Below, in pieces: positions 26,386-36,181 of a stretch of DNA of 59,069 nt (its first letter is position 1; every line of letters starts with the position of its first letter). The stretch spans positions 1 to 59,069 of the forward strand of contig NZ_LZLY01000008.1 of NCBI RefSeq assembly GCF_001673535.1. The letters run 5' to 3'. The position numbers were made by a program, and so were the translations under genes. The DNA is from Mycobacterium sp. 1081908.1. GTDB lineage: Bacteria > Actinomycetota > Actinomycetes > Mycobacteriales > Mycobacteriaceae. The notes below the pieces were generated by a model. The model was not told the DNA's origin, did no database searches, and worked only from the letters and a program-made list of their open reading frames with translations.

Positions 26386-27777
26386 ATGACGCAATCATTG
26401 ACAGCGGCGAGGCCGCCCGCGTCGACGGATTTGCCGGAGGCGCGCGTACATCGATTGCGCGACTGGGCGCGATCGCTACGCGTCGGGCTCGACCCGGAAT
26501 CCTACTTTCGTCGCCGCGCCGACCGCCGCGACCCATTCGTGGTGATATTCCCCGGCCTCGGCCCCGTGCACTTCGTCGCTACCGCGCTGGAGGCGCGCCA
26601 GCTGTTGACCACGCCGCGCGAGGCCCTGTGCGCGCCGACGCCGAATCCGATCGAGCCGATCGTCGGGCCGGATTCGGTGATCTTGACCTCCGGCGAGCAC
26701 CATCACGTGCAACGCCGCCTGCTGTCGCCGGCGTTTCACGGGGCCCACATGCGCCGGCGTGCGGACTCGATCTCCGCGGCGGTGCTCGCCGAGGTGGAGT
26801 CGTGGCGCCCGGGTGACCGGGTGGCGCTGCACCGCGCGTCCCAGGCGATCACGCTGCGCATCATCGTCGAGACGGTGCTCGGGGTGGACCACGAGCGCGC
26901 CGAACGGTACGCCGGCGTGGTATCCGCGCTGATGAACGCGAACACCGCAGCGCTGCTGCTGGTGCCGGCCCTGCGCAGAAACTTCGCCGGCCTGGGCCCG
27001 TGGGCCCGGCTGGTGCGCCTGCGCACCGAATTCCAGAGCATGCTCACCGGCCAGATGGAGCGCGGCCGCAGCTGTCCCGGTGGCGACGCGGTGCTGGGCG
27101 ACCTGTTGCGCGAAAACGCCCACGCGCGATCGGGTCTCGACGACGACGATCTCCAGCAACAGCTGCGGACCATGGTGATCGCCGGCCACGACACCACGGC
27201 CGCCGCGCTGGCGTGGGCGCTGTACCACATTCACCGCGACACCCGCGTCCGGGCACGACTCGCCGACGAGCTCTCCGCAAATCCCGCGCCGCACGAGATG
27301 CCCAAGCTGCCCTACCTGTCCGCGGTCATCAAGGAGACGCTGCGAATGCACCCCGCGGTGCCGATCGTGTTGCGCAAGCTCATCGAACCGCAATCCATCG
27401 GGCCGGTGCGGTACCGCGGCGGCGACATCGTCGGAATCGCCCTGCCGGCCATCCATTTCAGCGCCGAACTGTGGCGCGATCCCTACCGGTTCGATCCCGA
27501 TCGCTTTCTCGCCGGCAGGCCGGCGCCCTTCGAATACCTGCCCTTCGGCGGCGGCCACCGGCGCTGCGTGGGCGCGGCCTTCGCCAACTACGAAATGGCA
27601 ATCGCGGTGGGCACCATCATGCGCGCGGCGGAGCTGACCATGCCGCGGCGCGAGCGCCGCAGACAGCCGCCCCGCTCGGTGCCGCGCGGCATCGCCGTCG
27701 TCCCGCGGCGCGACGTGAAGCTCGTGGTCAGCCGAACTGGGTCTGCGGCCGGGGAAAAGCCACGCCGTCGACGGTGA
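26386..27777 (+). CDS. Cytochrome P450
   Basis: A 463-aa haem-thiolate monooxygenase. The I-helix oxygen-binding motif AGHDTT is at 266-271, the K-helix ExxR is ETLR at 317-320, and the haem loop FGGGHRRCVG holds the axial cysteine at 394. The sequence is soluble (no membrane anchor) and resembles long-substrate bacterial P450s. The last 50 bp overlap the 3' end of the DUF427 gene on the other strand. Substrate is unknown; the neighbouring flavin monooxygenase and O-methyltransferase suggest tailoring of a lipid or secondary metabolite. Confidence 0.92.
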   Translation: MTQSLTAARPPASTDLPEARVHRLRDWARSLRVGLDPESYFRRRADRRDPFVVIFPGLGPVHFVATALEARQLLTTPREALCAPTPNPIEPIVGPDSVILTSGEHHHVQRRLLSPAFHGAHMRRRADSISAAVLAEVESWRPGDRVALHRASQAITLRIIVETVLGVDHERAERYAGVVSALMNANTAALLLVPALRRNFAGLGPWARLVRLRTEFQSMLTGQMERGRSCPGGDAVLGDLLRENAHARSGLDDDDLQQQLRTMVIAGHDTTAAALAWALYHIHRDTRVRARLADELSANPAPHEMPKLPYLSAVIKETLRMHPAVPIVLRKLIEPQSIGPVRYRGGDIVGIALPAIHFSAELWRDPYRFDPDRFLAGRPAPFEYLPFGGGHRRCVGAAFANYEMAIAVGTIMRAAELTMPRRERRRQPPRSVPRGIAVVPRRDVKLVVSRTGSAAGEKPRRRR

Positions 27778-28498
27778 TGTCGACCTTCTCGTTGTAAAAC
27801 GCCACCAGGCCGGCGATCTGGCCGACCGCCGGGAGCGGATAGTGATACGTCCACGCCAGGTCCGGATGCGCGGTATCGCCCACCCGCACCGACCAGTAGC
27901 CCGATGTCACGCCCTTGTACGGACACAGCGTCTGCGTCGGGCTGGGTTCGAGATGCTCGAACGCGATGTCGGTCGGATCGATGTAATACCGTGTGGGCAG
28001 CCCGGTTTCGAACAGGAGCACCGGGGATCGGGTGTCGGCCAGCACGGTTCCTTCGAGCTCGACGCGGACGCGCCGGTGCGAGCGCAGCGCGTCGACCCGC
28101 GAATAGGGATTGCGTGGGTGGCCGTAGATCGGCTCGTCTTCCTCGAACCACCGCAACGGATCCCATTCGAATCGCACGGTGCCCGCGACGGGGCCGTCGC
28201 CGTCGGCGTCGAACACCCGCGCCGCCGAGGGATAGGTCTGGCCGCCGCCAACCAGCGAGTGCAGCCGCGACGGGCCGAGCTGCACCTTCTGCGGGTGGTC
28301 CTCGTCGCGCAGGAATTCCGCACGGACGTCCGCGAGCGGCACGTAATAGGCGGGGTAGTAAGGCACTTCCCACACGTAGCGCGCCGCGGTGGTGTCGAAG
28401 ACCAGGTCGTGACCGAGGTAGCCGCGGACCCGGCGCGGTGCGGGCTCGATGCGGCCGCGGGTGGCGGCCATCTGTGGGTAGTCGCGCTCGGCGCTCAC
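27728..28498 (-). CDS. Tandem DUF427 protein
   Basis: A 256-aa protein with two DUF427 domains. The first runs from ~30 to 120 (GYLGHDLVFDTTAARYVWEVPYYPAYYVPL). The second runs from ~140 to 250 (RVRVELEGTVLADTRSPVLLFETGLPTRYYIDPTDI, CPYKGVTSGYWSV). DUF427 proteins are small beta-rich domains of unknown enzymatic role. GTG 28498 overlaps the stop of the upstream gene by GTGA, so they are coupled; an ATG ten codons inside is an alternative. It overlaps the P450 gene in antisense by 50 bp. Confidence 0.8.
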   Translation of the reverse strand: MSAERDYPQMAATRGRIEPAPRRVRGYLGHDLVFDTTAARYVWEVPYYPAYYVPLADVRAEFLRDEDHPQKVQLGPSRLHSLVGGGQTYPSAARVFDADGDGPVAGTVRFEWDPLRWFEEDEPIYGHPRNPYSRVDALRSHRRVRVELEGTVLADTRSPVLLFETGLPTRYYIDPTDIAFEHLEPSPTQTLCPYKGVTSGYWSVRVGDTAHPDLAWTYHYPLPAVGQIAGLVAFYNEKVDITVDGVAFPRPQTQFG

Positions 28499-28770
28499 GG
28501 CTGGTCCTTCGAGGCGAGCCCGGCCGGCGCGTTGGCGATCGCCTTGTGGATGGCGCCGGCCAGGGCCAGCGCGCTCTCCTCGGTGAGCTCGAGCGCGACG
28601 CGCGCCGACGGGCCCAGCTCCGGGTTGATCACGTCGATGTTGACCGTGTGGCCGTAGGGCGCGTGGACGGGGTGGTCGACGTACACCGTGGCGCGGGTGG
28701 CGCCGAACCAGCCGGTCCTGCCCTTGCCGCTGCCGTCGATCCGTACGTGTTCGGTGAGGTATGTGCACAT
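28495..28770 (-). CDS. Small conserved protein coupled to the DUF427 gene
   Basis: A 91-aa protein starting MCTYLTEHVRIDGSGKG. The fold appears mostly beta (TGWFGATRATVYVDHP, HTVNIDVINPELGP) with a C-terminal helix (TEESALALAGAIHKAIANA). It is similar in tone to the DUF6295 family that accompanies DUF427-like genes; no function is known. It overlaps the next gene by 4 bp and follows the dienelactone hydrolase by 12 bp, so the three genes are likely one transcript. Confidence 0.7.
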   Translation of the reverse strand: MCTYLTEHVRIDGSGKGRTGWFGATRATVYVDHPVHAPYGHTVNIDVINPELGPSARVALELTEESALALAGAIHKAIANAPAGLASKDQP

Positions 28771-28782
28771 GTGTTGGGACGC

Positions 28783-29538
28783 CTAGCCTTTCAGGTGGTT
28801 AGCGAAGAATTCGTCGATGCGCCGCCAGCCGTCCACGGCCGCCTCCGGCCGGTACGCCGGCCGGTCGACGGAGAAGAACGAATGGCCCGCGCCGTCATAG
28901 GAGACAAAGGCGTGCGGCTTGTCGAATTTGGTCAGCTCGGCGTCCAGGGTGGCCACCGCGGGCGGCGCCGGGAACCTGTCGTCGGCCCCGAACAGCCCGA
29001 GCATCGGGCAGCTCAGCTTCGGCGCCAGGTGCAGGATCGGCTGCATGGCCTTGGGCATGCCCTCCGGGAGGTCCTCGACGATGAACGCGCCGTAGCAGTC
29101 CACCGCGGCGTCGAACGGCAGCGAGCACGCCGCCAGGAACGCGTGGCGCCCGCCCGAGCAGTGCCCGATCACGCCGAACTTCCCGTTGGCGCCCGGCAGG
29201 GAACGTAGGTGCTCGACCGCGCCCGCGACGTCACCGACCAGTCGCTCGTCGGGCACGCCGCCGGCGGCCCGCACCGTCGCGGCGGCGTCGTCGGGAGCGG
29301 CGCCCGGGGCCTCGCGCGAGTACAGGTTGGGGGCGACGGCGTGATAGCCGCTGACGGCGAGCCGGCGCACGAACTCCTTGGTTTCCCGGTCGTAGCCGGG
29401 CATGTGGTGAATCCACACGATTCCGCCGCGCGATCCCTCGGCGAGCGGCGACGCGCGGTAGGCCTCGATCTCGTCGCCGCCGTGGCCGGTGATGGTGATG
29501 GTTTCCGCGCGGATGGCGTCCGGGCTGGGTGCGTTCAT
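28783..29538 (-). CDS. Dienelactone hydrolase family protein
   Basis: A 251-aa alpha/beta-hydrolase. The nucleophile elbow is IGHCSGGRHAF, with a cysteine nucleophile as in true dienelactone hydrolases. LGLFGADDRFP carries the acid and YDGAGHSFF the histidine. ATG 29538 is preceded by CGAAGGAGTTGCG, a strong ribosome-binding site. A longer open frame upstream is not supported. It heads the unit with the small conserved protein and the DUF427 protein. The substrate is unknown. Confidence 0.88.
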   Translation of the reverse strand: MNAPSPDAIRAETITITGHGGDEIEAYRASPLAEGSRGGIVWIHHMPGYDRETKEFVRRLAVSGYHAVAPNLYSREAPGAAPDDAAATVRAAGGVPDERLVGDVAGAVEHLRSLPGANGKFGVIGHCSGGRHAFLAACSLPFDAAVDCYGAFIVEDLPEGMPKAMQPILHLAPKLSCPMLGLFGADDRFPAPPAVATLDAELTKFDKPHAFVSYDGAGHSFFSVDRPAYRPEAAVDGWRRIDEFFANHLKG

Positions 29539-29638
29539 CGCAACTCCTTCGAGGCTCCTGGTGTGGCCGCAGTGGCCCCGCCGGAACCAACGTATCCGAA
29601 CGGCGCCATCGGGCGGAGCGGGCGCAGGTCGGGGCCGC

Positions 29639-31252
29639 TCAGCCGACTTTGATGGGCACCATGACGGACTCCGTCGTGGCGGGCAGCTTGGTGGTGTCGA
29701 CCACCAGGATCTCGCCGCTGTCCTGGGTGCCGTTGGGCAGCATCTTGGGCTTGAGTTGAAACGGCGGGGTGGCGGCCGGCCCACCGGGCAGTCCTTCGAC
29801 GCCAAAATCGCTGTCGTTGGCCAGCATTAGCGTGTTACCGCCGTCCCGGCTGATGAGCCCTTCGACGTGGTCGTGTCCGAAGAAATCACCGTTCGGGGAC
29901 AGCGAACGAACCAGGCCTCCCAGATCGAGCTTGAGCGTCTTGGCGGGGAGGGCGATTCCCGCGGCCTTGAGTTTGTCGGTGGCCGCCGCGTCGGTGCTCA
30001 CGCCGACGAACGTCTCGATCGGGACGCCGTCGATCAGCAGGCCGCCGCCGTCAGCCCGATAGGTCGCTCCCGGCACCGTCGAGCGCGGCCCGACGTCGGT
30101 GGCCCCGGAGATGTCGGCCGCGTAGATCTTCTTGTTGCCGTCGGGCTGCGGCCGGTCGTCACGTTCGTCGACCAGGAACGTGGTCGCGCTGACGGCGGTG
30201 ATCTCCGACACCGCGACCTTCGTGTGCTGCGGGTCGGCCAGCGGATAGAGATACTCGTGCACGTCGCCGCGGTTGGCGAGGTTGATGGTCACGATGCGGG
30301 TGATCGGAACGGATCTGGTCGACCCGGCGAGGCCGGGCGTGTGCAGGGCCGACTGCATGATGCCCACCAGCGTGCCGCCGTCGGGGGTGATGGTCAGCCC
30401 CTCCATCCCCTGGTTCGGGCCGCGCAGCGCCAGTTCACTGGGCAGCGTGCCGTCATACGGCGAAAGGCGTTCCAGCTCTTTGCCGTTGGCGTCGAAGTGG
30501 ACGACGAACGGGCCGTACTCGTCGGAGACCCAGAACGTGCCGTCGGGCATGGCGACCAGGCCCTCGCTGTCCAGGCCGTGATCAGACGGCGGCAGCCGAT
30601 TGCCGTTGAGGTCGAGGAGCGACTCGCCGGTCGACGCCAGCGGGTCGGTGACGCCGACGAGCGGCGCGCCGTCCTTTCCGGTCAGCGTGATGATCTGCTC
30701 CAGCGACGCGACGCCGTCGCGCAGTTTGAGCTTGGCGATCTGCGGATGGAAAGTCGGTATGGGAAGCACCTTTTCGCCCGCGGTGCGCCCGTCGACGTTC
30801 GGGCCGCGATCCGACAGGCCGTAGATTTCGTCGGCGCTGCCGGGCACCGCGGCGATCGCGGAGCCGTGCGCGTTGGCCTGCACGGCGACCTCGCCGACGA
30901 TGAGCAGCGGCGTCTCGTCCTCGGCGTAGACCCGGACGGCGTGGCTGACGGTGACCGGGAGCTGATCGGTGCCGGTGAAGCCGGGGTCCGGGGTGTAAAT
31001 CATCGCCCCGTAGGCGCCGTAGGCAACGCTGCCGTGCGCGGGCTTGCCGAACGCCACCGGCGTGACGCCGTTGGTGGCGGTCAACAGCTGGCCCGGTGAG
31101 ATGGTCAGGACCGTCCCGGCGCCGGTGGTCAGCTCCTTCAGCGGCGGCACCGACAGCGGGGGCGGCGGGTCCGACCCGCAGGCCGCCACCGTGAGCAACA
31201 CGGTTCCCGCCGCCAGCCACGCACGCGACGCCGCCAGGCGAGTGGATGCCAT
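29639..31252 (-). CDS. Esterase-like phytase-domain lipoprotein
   Basis: A 537-aa exported lipoprotein: signal peptide 1-24, lipobox LTVAAC with Cys25, then a Pro-rich linker. Residues ~40-105 look like a small beta domain (GTVLTISPGQLLTATNGVTPVAFGKPAHGSV, resembling a Big-like cadherin repeat). Residues ~115-535 are a beta-propeller of the phytase-like esterase family (PF13449): YGLSDRGPNVDGR, GLDSEGLVAMPDGTFWVSDEYGPFV and GHDHVEGLISRDGGNTLMLANDSDFG. Acidic DRG and DEYGP motifs are typical calcium- and phosphate-binding positions. It would act outside the membrane, likely on a phosphate ester. Confidence 0.85.
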   Translation of the reverse strand: MASTRLAASRAWLAAGTVLLTVAACGSDPPPPLSVPPLKELTTGAGTVLTISPGQLLTATNGVTPVAFGKPAHGSVAYGAYGAMIYTPDPGFTGTDQLPVTVSHAVRVYAEDETPLLIVGEVAVQANAHGSAIAAVPGSADEIYGLSDRGPNVDGRTAGEKVLPIPTFHPQIAKLKLRDGVASLEQIITLTGKDGAPLVGVTDPLASTGESLLDLNGNRLPPSDHGLDSEGLVAMPDGTFWVSDEYGPFVVHFDANGKELERLSPYDGTLPSELALRGPNQGMEGLTITPDGGTLVGIMQSALHTPGLAGSTRSVPITRIVTINLANRGDVHEYLYPLADPQHTKVAVSEITAVSATTFLVDERDDRPQPDGNKKIYAADISGATDVGPRSTVPGATYRADGGGLLIDGVPIETFVGVSTDAAATDKLKAAGIALPAKTLKLDLGGLVRSLSPNGDFFGHDHVEGLISRDGGNTLMLANDSDFGVEGLPGGPAATPPFQLKPKMLPNGTQDSGEILVVDTTKLPATTESVMVPIKVG

Positions 31253-31271
31253 GAAGCCGATTTTGGCGTGT

Positions 31272-32042
31272 CTAGCGCCGCTTATCGCGCACTTTGTAGG
31301 TAGAAGGCCACGACTTTCGCGATTCGTCGCCGGTCAGCGGGGTCCCCATCCCCCCGACCTTGACGTTGTAGGCCTCCTTGCCGGGGCCGACCTCGCGGTT
31401 GGCGTGCTCCTGGGCCAGGTAGTACAGCTCGTCGATGGTGGCCTCGTCGTAGGCGACGAACGACGTCTCCCTGGCGAGGTCGTCGATCCCCGCCAGCATC
31501 CGGTCGGGCAGGACCCGCGACGCCAGCGCCGCCAGGCCCCACAGCGCGAACGGGATGACCCAGTAGCCCACGTACGACAACGGGGCCGTGTCCTGCAGGC
31601 CGGCGCTCCGGTCGATGATCGGCGGAATCGCCGACGACACCGTCATGCCGGCGAACGCGGCGACCCAGACCCAGGACAGCACCCTGACGAGCTTGCCGAA
31701 CAGCTCCGTCTTGACGACGTCGGCGGGCTGTTCGGCGGCGGCGAACTCCCGCACGAATGGCCGGCCGGCCAGCGCACCGACGAGCGCGACCGCCAGGATC
31801 CCCGCGTTGCTCAGCGGCAGCATCCATCGCTGGTCAAGCGAGTCACCGAGCGCGAACGTCAGGACTGTCAGCACCAAAAACGTTGCGACAGTGCCGATTT
31901 GGAATGGTCTACCGCCAGGGGCGCCGAGCGCGAACGCCGCGACCGCGATCGCCAGCGCGACTAACACGGCGGCGGCGAACGGGACGTTACCGACCAGCAC
32001 CCAATAGACGATCCACGGCGCAAAACCAGACAGCATGCCCAC
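31272..32042 (-). CDS. Multi-pass membrane protein of unknown function
   Basis: A 256-aa protein. The first ~100 residues contain four hydrophobic segments (APWIVYWVLVGNVPFAAAVLV, ALGAPGGRPFQIGTVATFLV and others). Two further helices occur at ~115-145 and ~160-180 (YVGYWVIPFALWGLAALASR). The C-terminal ~75 residues are charged and cytosolic (DEATIDELYYLAQEHANREVGPGKEAYN). The front resembles intracellular-septation/DUF-type membrane proteins but I do not recognise the family. It ends 19 bp before the phytase-like lipoprotein start, so they may be co-transcribed. Confidence 0.75.
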   Translation of the reverse strand: MGMLSGFAPWIVYWVLVGNVPFAAAVLVALAIAVAAFALGAPGGRPFQIGTVATFLVLTVLTFALGDSLDQRWMLPLSNAGILAVALVGALAGRPFVREFAAAEQPADVVKTELFGKLVRVLSWVWVAAFAGMTVSSAIPPIIDRSAGLQDTAPLSYVGYWVIPFALWGLAALASRVLPDRMLAGIDDLARETSFVAYDEATIDELYYLAQEHANREVGPGKEAYNVKVGGMGTPLTGDESRKSWPSTYKVRDKRR

Positions 32043-32090
32043 GAGGGGTCAGTTTATGAGCGGGCGTTTCGGGCGCCGTCGGCGGCAAGG

Positions 32091-33347
<1,257 letters not shown>

Positions 33348-33442
33348 TCACGAACCCGACCAACTTACTGCGGATTTCGCTATCGTTCTCCTCGGATTTG
33401 CGCTGCTTCCAAACGGCGCGACCACCAAAGAAAGGGAATCAA

Positions 33443-33805
33443 ATGCCCTCCCCTCGCTGGCTGGCCGCGTTGGCCATCCCCACGATTTCCGGCGCCGCCC
33501 TGCTTGGCAGCGCCGCGAGTGCGAGCGCCGCCACCCCACAAGATGAGGCGTACCTCGCGCAACTGCGCGCCGTCGGCCTGTCTTGGCCGCCGCAAACTGA
33601 AGAGGCGCTGATCGGGGAAGCGCACCTGATCTGCTACGACCTCACCTGGGGTTGGACGCCCCAACAGATCGCCGACGACGTGCACGCCCACCTGAACGCG
33701 AGGGGCGTGACCCTGCTGGACGTCGGAACCATGGTCAACGCCGCACACTCGACCTATTGCCCCGGGAATGTGTGCGACGCCCCCACCCTGTGCACCGGGA
33801 TTTGA
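33443..33805 (+). CDS. DUF732 secreted protein
   Basis: A 120-aa exported protein typical of mycobacteria. The signal peptide (1-~30) has a basic start and hydrophobic core and ends ASASA-A. The mature part is helical (PQDEAYLAQLRAVGLSWPPQTEEALIGEAHLICYDL) and holds four cysteines (ICYDL, YCPGNVC, TLC). ATG 33443 has AAAGGGAATCA upstream; in-frame ATG at 33398 adds a non-signal-like tail. DUF732 proteins are small secreted proteins of unknown role. Confidence 0.85.
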   Translation: MPSPRWLAALAIPTISGAALLGSAASASAATPQDEAYLAQLRAVGLSWPPQTEEALIGEAHLICYDLTWGWTPQQIADDVHAHLNARGVTLLDVGTMVNAAHSTYCPGNVCDAPTLCTGI

Positions 33806-33817
33806 TCCGTTCCCCGC

Positions 33818-34228
33818 TCAGCACCGCGCCGTGCTCGTAGCCTCGTCGGTGATGCCGAAGGTGTCCGAGTCGGACAGGACGGTGTAGACCTCCCACCTCT
33901 CGCCGGCGGGTCCGGTGACCCAGGCCTTGTCCTGCGTGGCGTAGCAACACGTGGTGCCGGATTGCTCTTCCGGCAGCATCCCGCCGCTCGCGAGTCGGCC
34001 GATTTCTTCGCGCACTTTCTCGGTCGTTTCCACCTCGACGCCGAGGTGGTTGAGAGTGCCGCCGTGGCCGGGATTTTCCAACAGCACCAGTTTCAGCGGG
34101 GGTTCGGCGATCGCGAAGTTGGCGTACCCGGGTTTGACCTTGGCCGGTTCGGTGTTGAACAGCTTGGAGTAGAACATGATTGCCTCGTCAAGGTCGTCGA
34201 CATTGAGGGCCAGCTGCACGCGAGACAT
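33818..34228 (-). CDS. arsI: ArsI/CadI family C-As lyase
   Basis: A 136-aa vicinal-oxygen-chelate dioxygenase. ArsI cleaves the carbon-arsenic bond of trivalent methyl- and aromatic arsenicals. The TTCCYATQDKAWVTGP motif with Cys94-Cys95, His61 in LNHLGVEVE and Glu113 in RWEVYT match the arsenic and iron ligands of characterised ArsI. In M. tuberculosis the homologue CadI is cadmium-induced. It is the last gene of the ars operon, 24 bp after arsC. Confidence 0.88.
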   Translation of the reverse strand: MSRVQLALNVDDLDEAIMFYSKLFNTEPAKVKPGYANFAIAEPPLKLVLLENPGHGGTLNHLGVEVETTEKVREEIGRLASGGMLPEEQSGTTCCYATQDKAWVTGPAGERWEVYTVLSDSDTFGITDEATSTARC

Positions 34229-34252
34229 GGTGGTTCCTTCCTCCGGTGCGAA

Positions 34253-34669
34253 TTATGTGGTCGTGGCGTTGGGCAGGAGTTCGGCGATCAGGGACTCGAC
34301 GCGCCAGACGATCTCGTCGCGGATCGCCCTCACGGCGGCAAGGGGTTGACCGGCCGGGTCGGCAAGTTCCCAGTCGCGGTAGGACACCCCGGGAAAGTGG
34401 GGGCAGGCGTCGCCGCAGCCCATGGTGATCACGACGTCACTGGTCTGCACGGAGTCTCTGGTCAGGACTGTGGGGGTGGCGGCGGTGAGGTCGACGCCGA
34501 GTTCGGCCATCGCTGCGACGACGACGGGGTTGATCTGATCGGCGGGCCGCGTTCCGGCGGAGCGAACTTCGACGCGATCGCCGGCCGCGCGGCTCAGCAG
34601 GGCGGCGGCCATCTGCGAGCGTCCGGCGTTGTGGACGCAGACGAACAACACGCTGGGCTTAGCGGCCAT
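34253..34669 (-). CDS. arsC: Arsenate reductase, LMW-phosphatase type
   Basis: A 138-aa enzyme that reduces arsenate to arsenite for export. The phosphatase-like loop is FVCVHNAGRSQM, with nucleophile Cys11 and Arg17. A second cysteine region, ITMGCGDACPHFPG, matches the resolving cysteines of actinobacterial ArsC, which use mycothiol/mycoredoxin or thioredoxin. ATG 34669 overlaps the end of acr3 by 11 bp, so it is translationally coupled. A longer frame to 34744 lies inside acr3. Confidence 0.9.
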   Translation of the reverse strand: MAAKPSVLFVCVHNAGRSQMAAALLSRAAGDRVEVRSAGTRPADQINPVVVAAMAELGVDLTAATPTVLTRDSVQTSDVVITMGCGDACPHFPGVSYRDWELADPAGQPLAAVRAIRDEIVWRVESLIAELLPNATTT

Positions 34670-35807
34670 CGGAGCCGGTCGCTCGGTTCGGCGCGGACCG
34701 GAAGAGCCGGGAGCGCATCGCCAGGGAAACGTAGACGAACCCAACCAGCACGGGCACTTCGATCAGCGGTCCGACCACCCCGGCCAAGGCTTGCCCCGAT
34801 GCCGCGCCGTAGGTGGCGATCGCCACCGCGATGGCCAGTTCGAAATTGTTGCCGGCGGCCGTGAACGCCAGGGTGGCGGTGCGCGCGTAGCCCAGCCGCA
34901 AAAGGAAGCCGAGGGCGTACCCGCCGGCCCACATGATGGCGAAGTAGGCCAGCAACGGTACGGCGATGCGGGCGACATCCCATGGCCGGGAGGCGATTTG
35001 GTGGCCCTGCAAGGCGAACAGGATGACGATGGTGAACAGCAAGCCATACAGGGCCCACGGACCGATGCGGGGCAGGAACGTCGTCTCGTACCAGTGGCGC
35101 CCCTTGGCCCGTTCACCCAGTCGGCGCGACAGGTATCCGGCCAGCAGCGGGATGCCGAGGAAGATGAGCACGGATTTCGCGATCTGCCACGGGGACACGG
35201 CGATGCCGGTTTGCGGCAGCCCCAGCCAGCCCGGCAGCACCGACAGGTAGAACCAGCCCAGGGCGGCGAACATGACGACCTGGAACAGCGAGTTCAACGC
35301 GACCAGCACCGCCGCGGCTTCGCGGTCCCCGTAGGCCAGGTCGTTCCAGATGATGACCATGGCGATGCAGCGGGTCAACCCCACGATGATCAGACCGGTG
35401 CGGTAGGCGGGCAGATCCGCGAGCAGCAGCCATGCCAGCGTGAACATCACAGCCGGACCGATCAGCCAGTTGAGCACCAGCGAGGACACCATCAGCCTGC
35501 GGTCGGTGGTGACCTCGTCGAGCCGGTCGTAGCGGACCTTGGCCAGCACCGGATACATCATCACGAGGAGGCCCACCGCGATCGGCAGTGAAATGCCTTG
35601 GACCTCAACGGCACCGAGCGCCGAGCCGAGGCCCGGAATGAGTCGGCCCAGCAGCAGCCCCGCGGCCATCACGACGCCGATCCACACCGGCAGGAAGCGG
35701 TCCAGGGTCGGAAGCCGGGTCGCTACCGGCTCCGGGGCGGACACCGGTGTCGGGGTTGCGGTCACGGCCCGCACCCTGGTTTGGCCGTCAAGGCTTGTCG
35801 TCAACAT
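34659..35807 (-). CDS. acr3: Arsenite efflux transporter Acr3
   Basis: A 382-aa ACR3-family permease with about ten transmembrane helices after a cytosolic N-terminus of ~35 residues. The family hallmark is the cysteine in GLTRCIAMVIIWNDLAYGD (helix 4) that is needed for As(III) transport. FTAAGNNFELAIAVAIATYG near the C-terminus is also a conserved ACR3 motif. Its start overlaps arsR by 20 bp. Together with arsC it expels arsenite produced from arsenate. Confidence 0.92.
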   Translation of the reverse strand: MLTTSLDGQTRVRAVTATPTPVSAPEPVATRLPTLDRFLPVWIGVVMAAGLLLGRLIPGLGSALGAVEVQGISLPIAVGLLVMMYPVLAKVRYDRLDEVTTDRRLMVSSLVLNWLIGPAVMFTLAWLLLADLPAYRTGLIIVGLTRCIAMVIIWNDLAYGDREAAAVLVALNSLFQVVMFAALGWFYLSVLPGWLGLPQTGIAVSPWQIAKSVLIFLGIPLLAGYLSRRLGERAKGRHWYETTFLPRIGPWALYGLLFTIVILFALQGHQIASRPWDVARIAVPLLAYFAIMWAGGYALGFLLRLGYARTATLAFTAAGNNFELAIAVAIATYGAASGQALAGVVGPLIEVPVLVGFVYVSLAMRSRLFRSAPNRATGSDGR

Positions 35808-36129
35808 GAAGGGCCGAAGAAAGCTGGCGCAACGCCGAGGGAATCACCCAGTAGTACACCCAGGTGCCCCGCCGCTCGCAGTCCAGCAGCCCGGCCGAGC
35901 GCAGCAGCTTGAGGTGATGGGAAATCGTCGGCTGAGTCACGTCGAAGGTCGCCGAGATCTCGCACACGCACGCCTCCCCGCCGGGGTGGCTGGCGATCAG
36001 GCTCAACAGCCGCAGGCGCACCGGGTCGCCGAGCGCCTTGAACATCGCCGCCAACTCCGCCGCCTGCGACTCCGCCAGGGCGGCCACAGTGAGCGCGGGG
36101 CAGCACCCCACCTCGGCTTGATTCGACAT
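35788..36129 (-). CDS. arsR: ArsR-family arsenic-responsive repressor
   Basis: A 113-aa winged-helix repressor. Recognition helix region is VTQPTISHHLKLLRSAGLLDCERRG. The metal site is likely the CVC at residues 54-56 (EACVCEIS) perhaps with N-terminal CC at 9-10, resembling the SmtB/ArsR arsenite sites. It is the first gene of the operon arsR-acr3-arsC-arsI, and its start codon is part of an inverted repeat that may be its own operator. Confidence 0.9.
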   Translation of the reverse strand: MSNQAEVGCCPALTVAALAESQAAELAAMFKALGDPVRLRLLSLIASHPGGEACVCEISATFDVTQPTISHHLKLLRSAGLLDCERRGTWVYYWVIPSALRQLSSALHVDDKP

Positions 36130-36157
36130 TCTTCTATATAAACAGATATCGAATCAA
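36118..36157. promoter_or_regulatory. Inverted repeat at the ars promoter (ArsR operator candidate)
   Basis: TTGATTCGACAT at 36118-36129 and ATATCGAATCAA at 36146-36157 form a 12-bp inverted repeat with one mismatch, spaced by 16 bp. The left arm contains the first four codons of arsR read in reverse. A TATATA stretch lies between the arms and could be the -10 box on the minus strand. Binding here would block both promoter and start site, giving autoregulation. Confidence 0.65.
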
Positions 36158-36181
36158 GCCGCAACTGGTAGCCCGCCGCTT

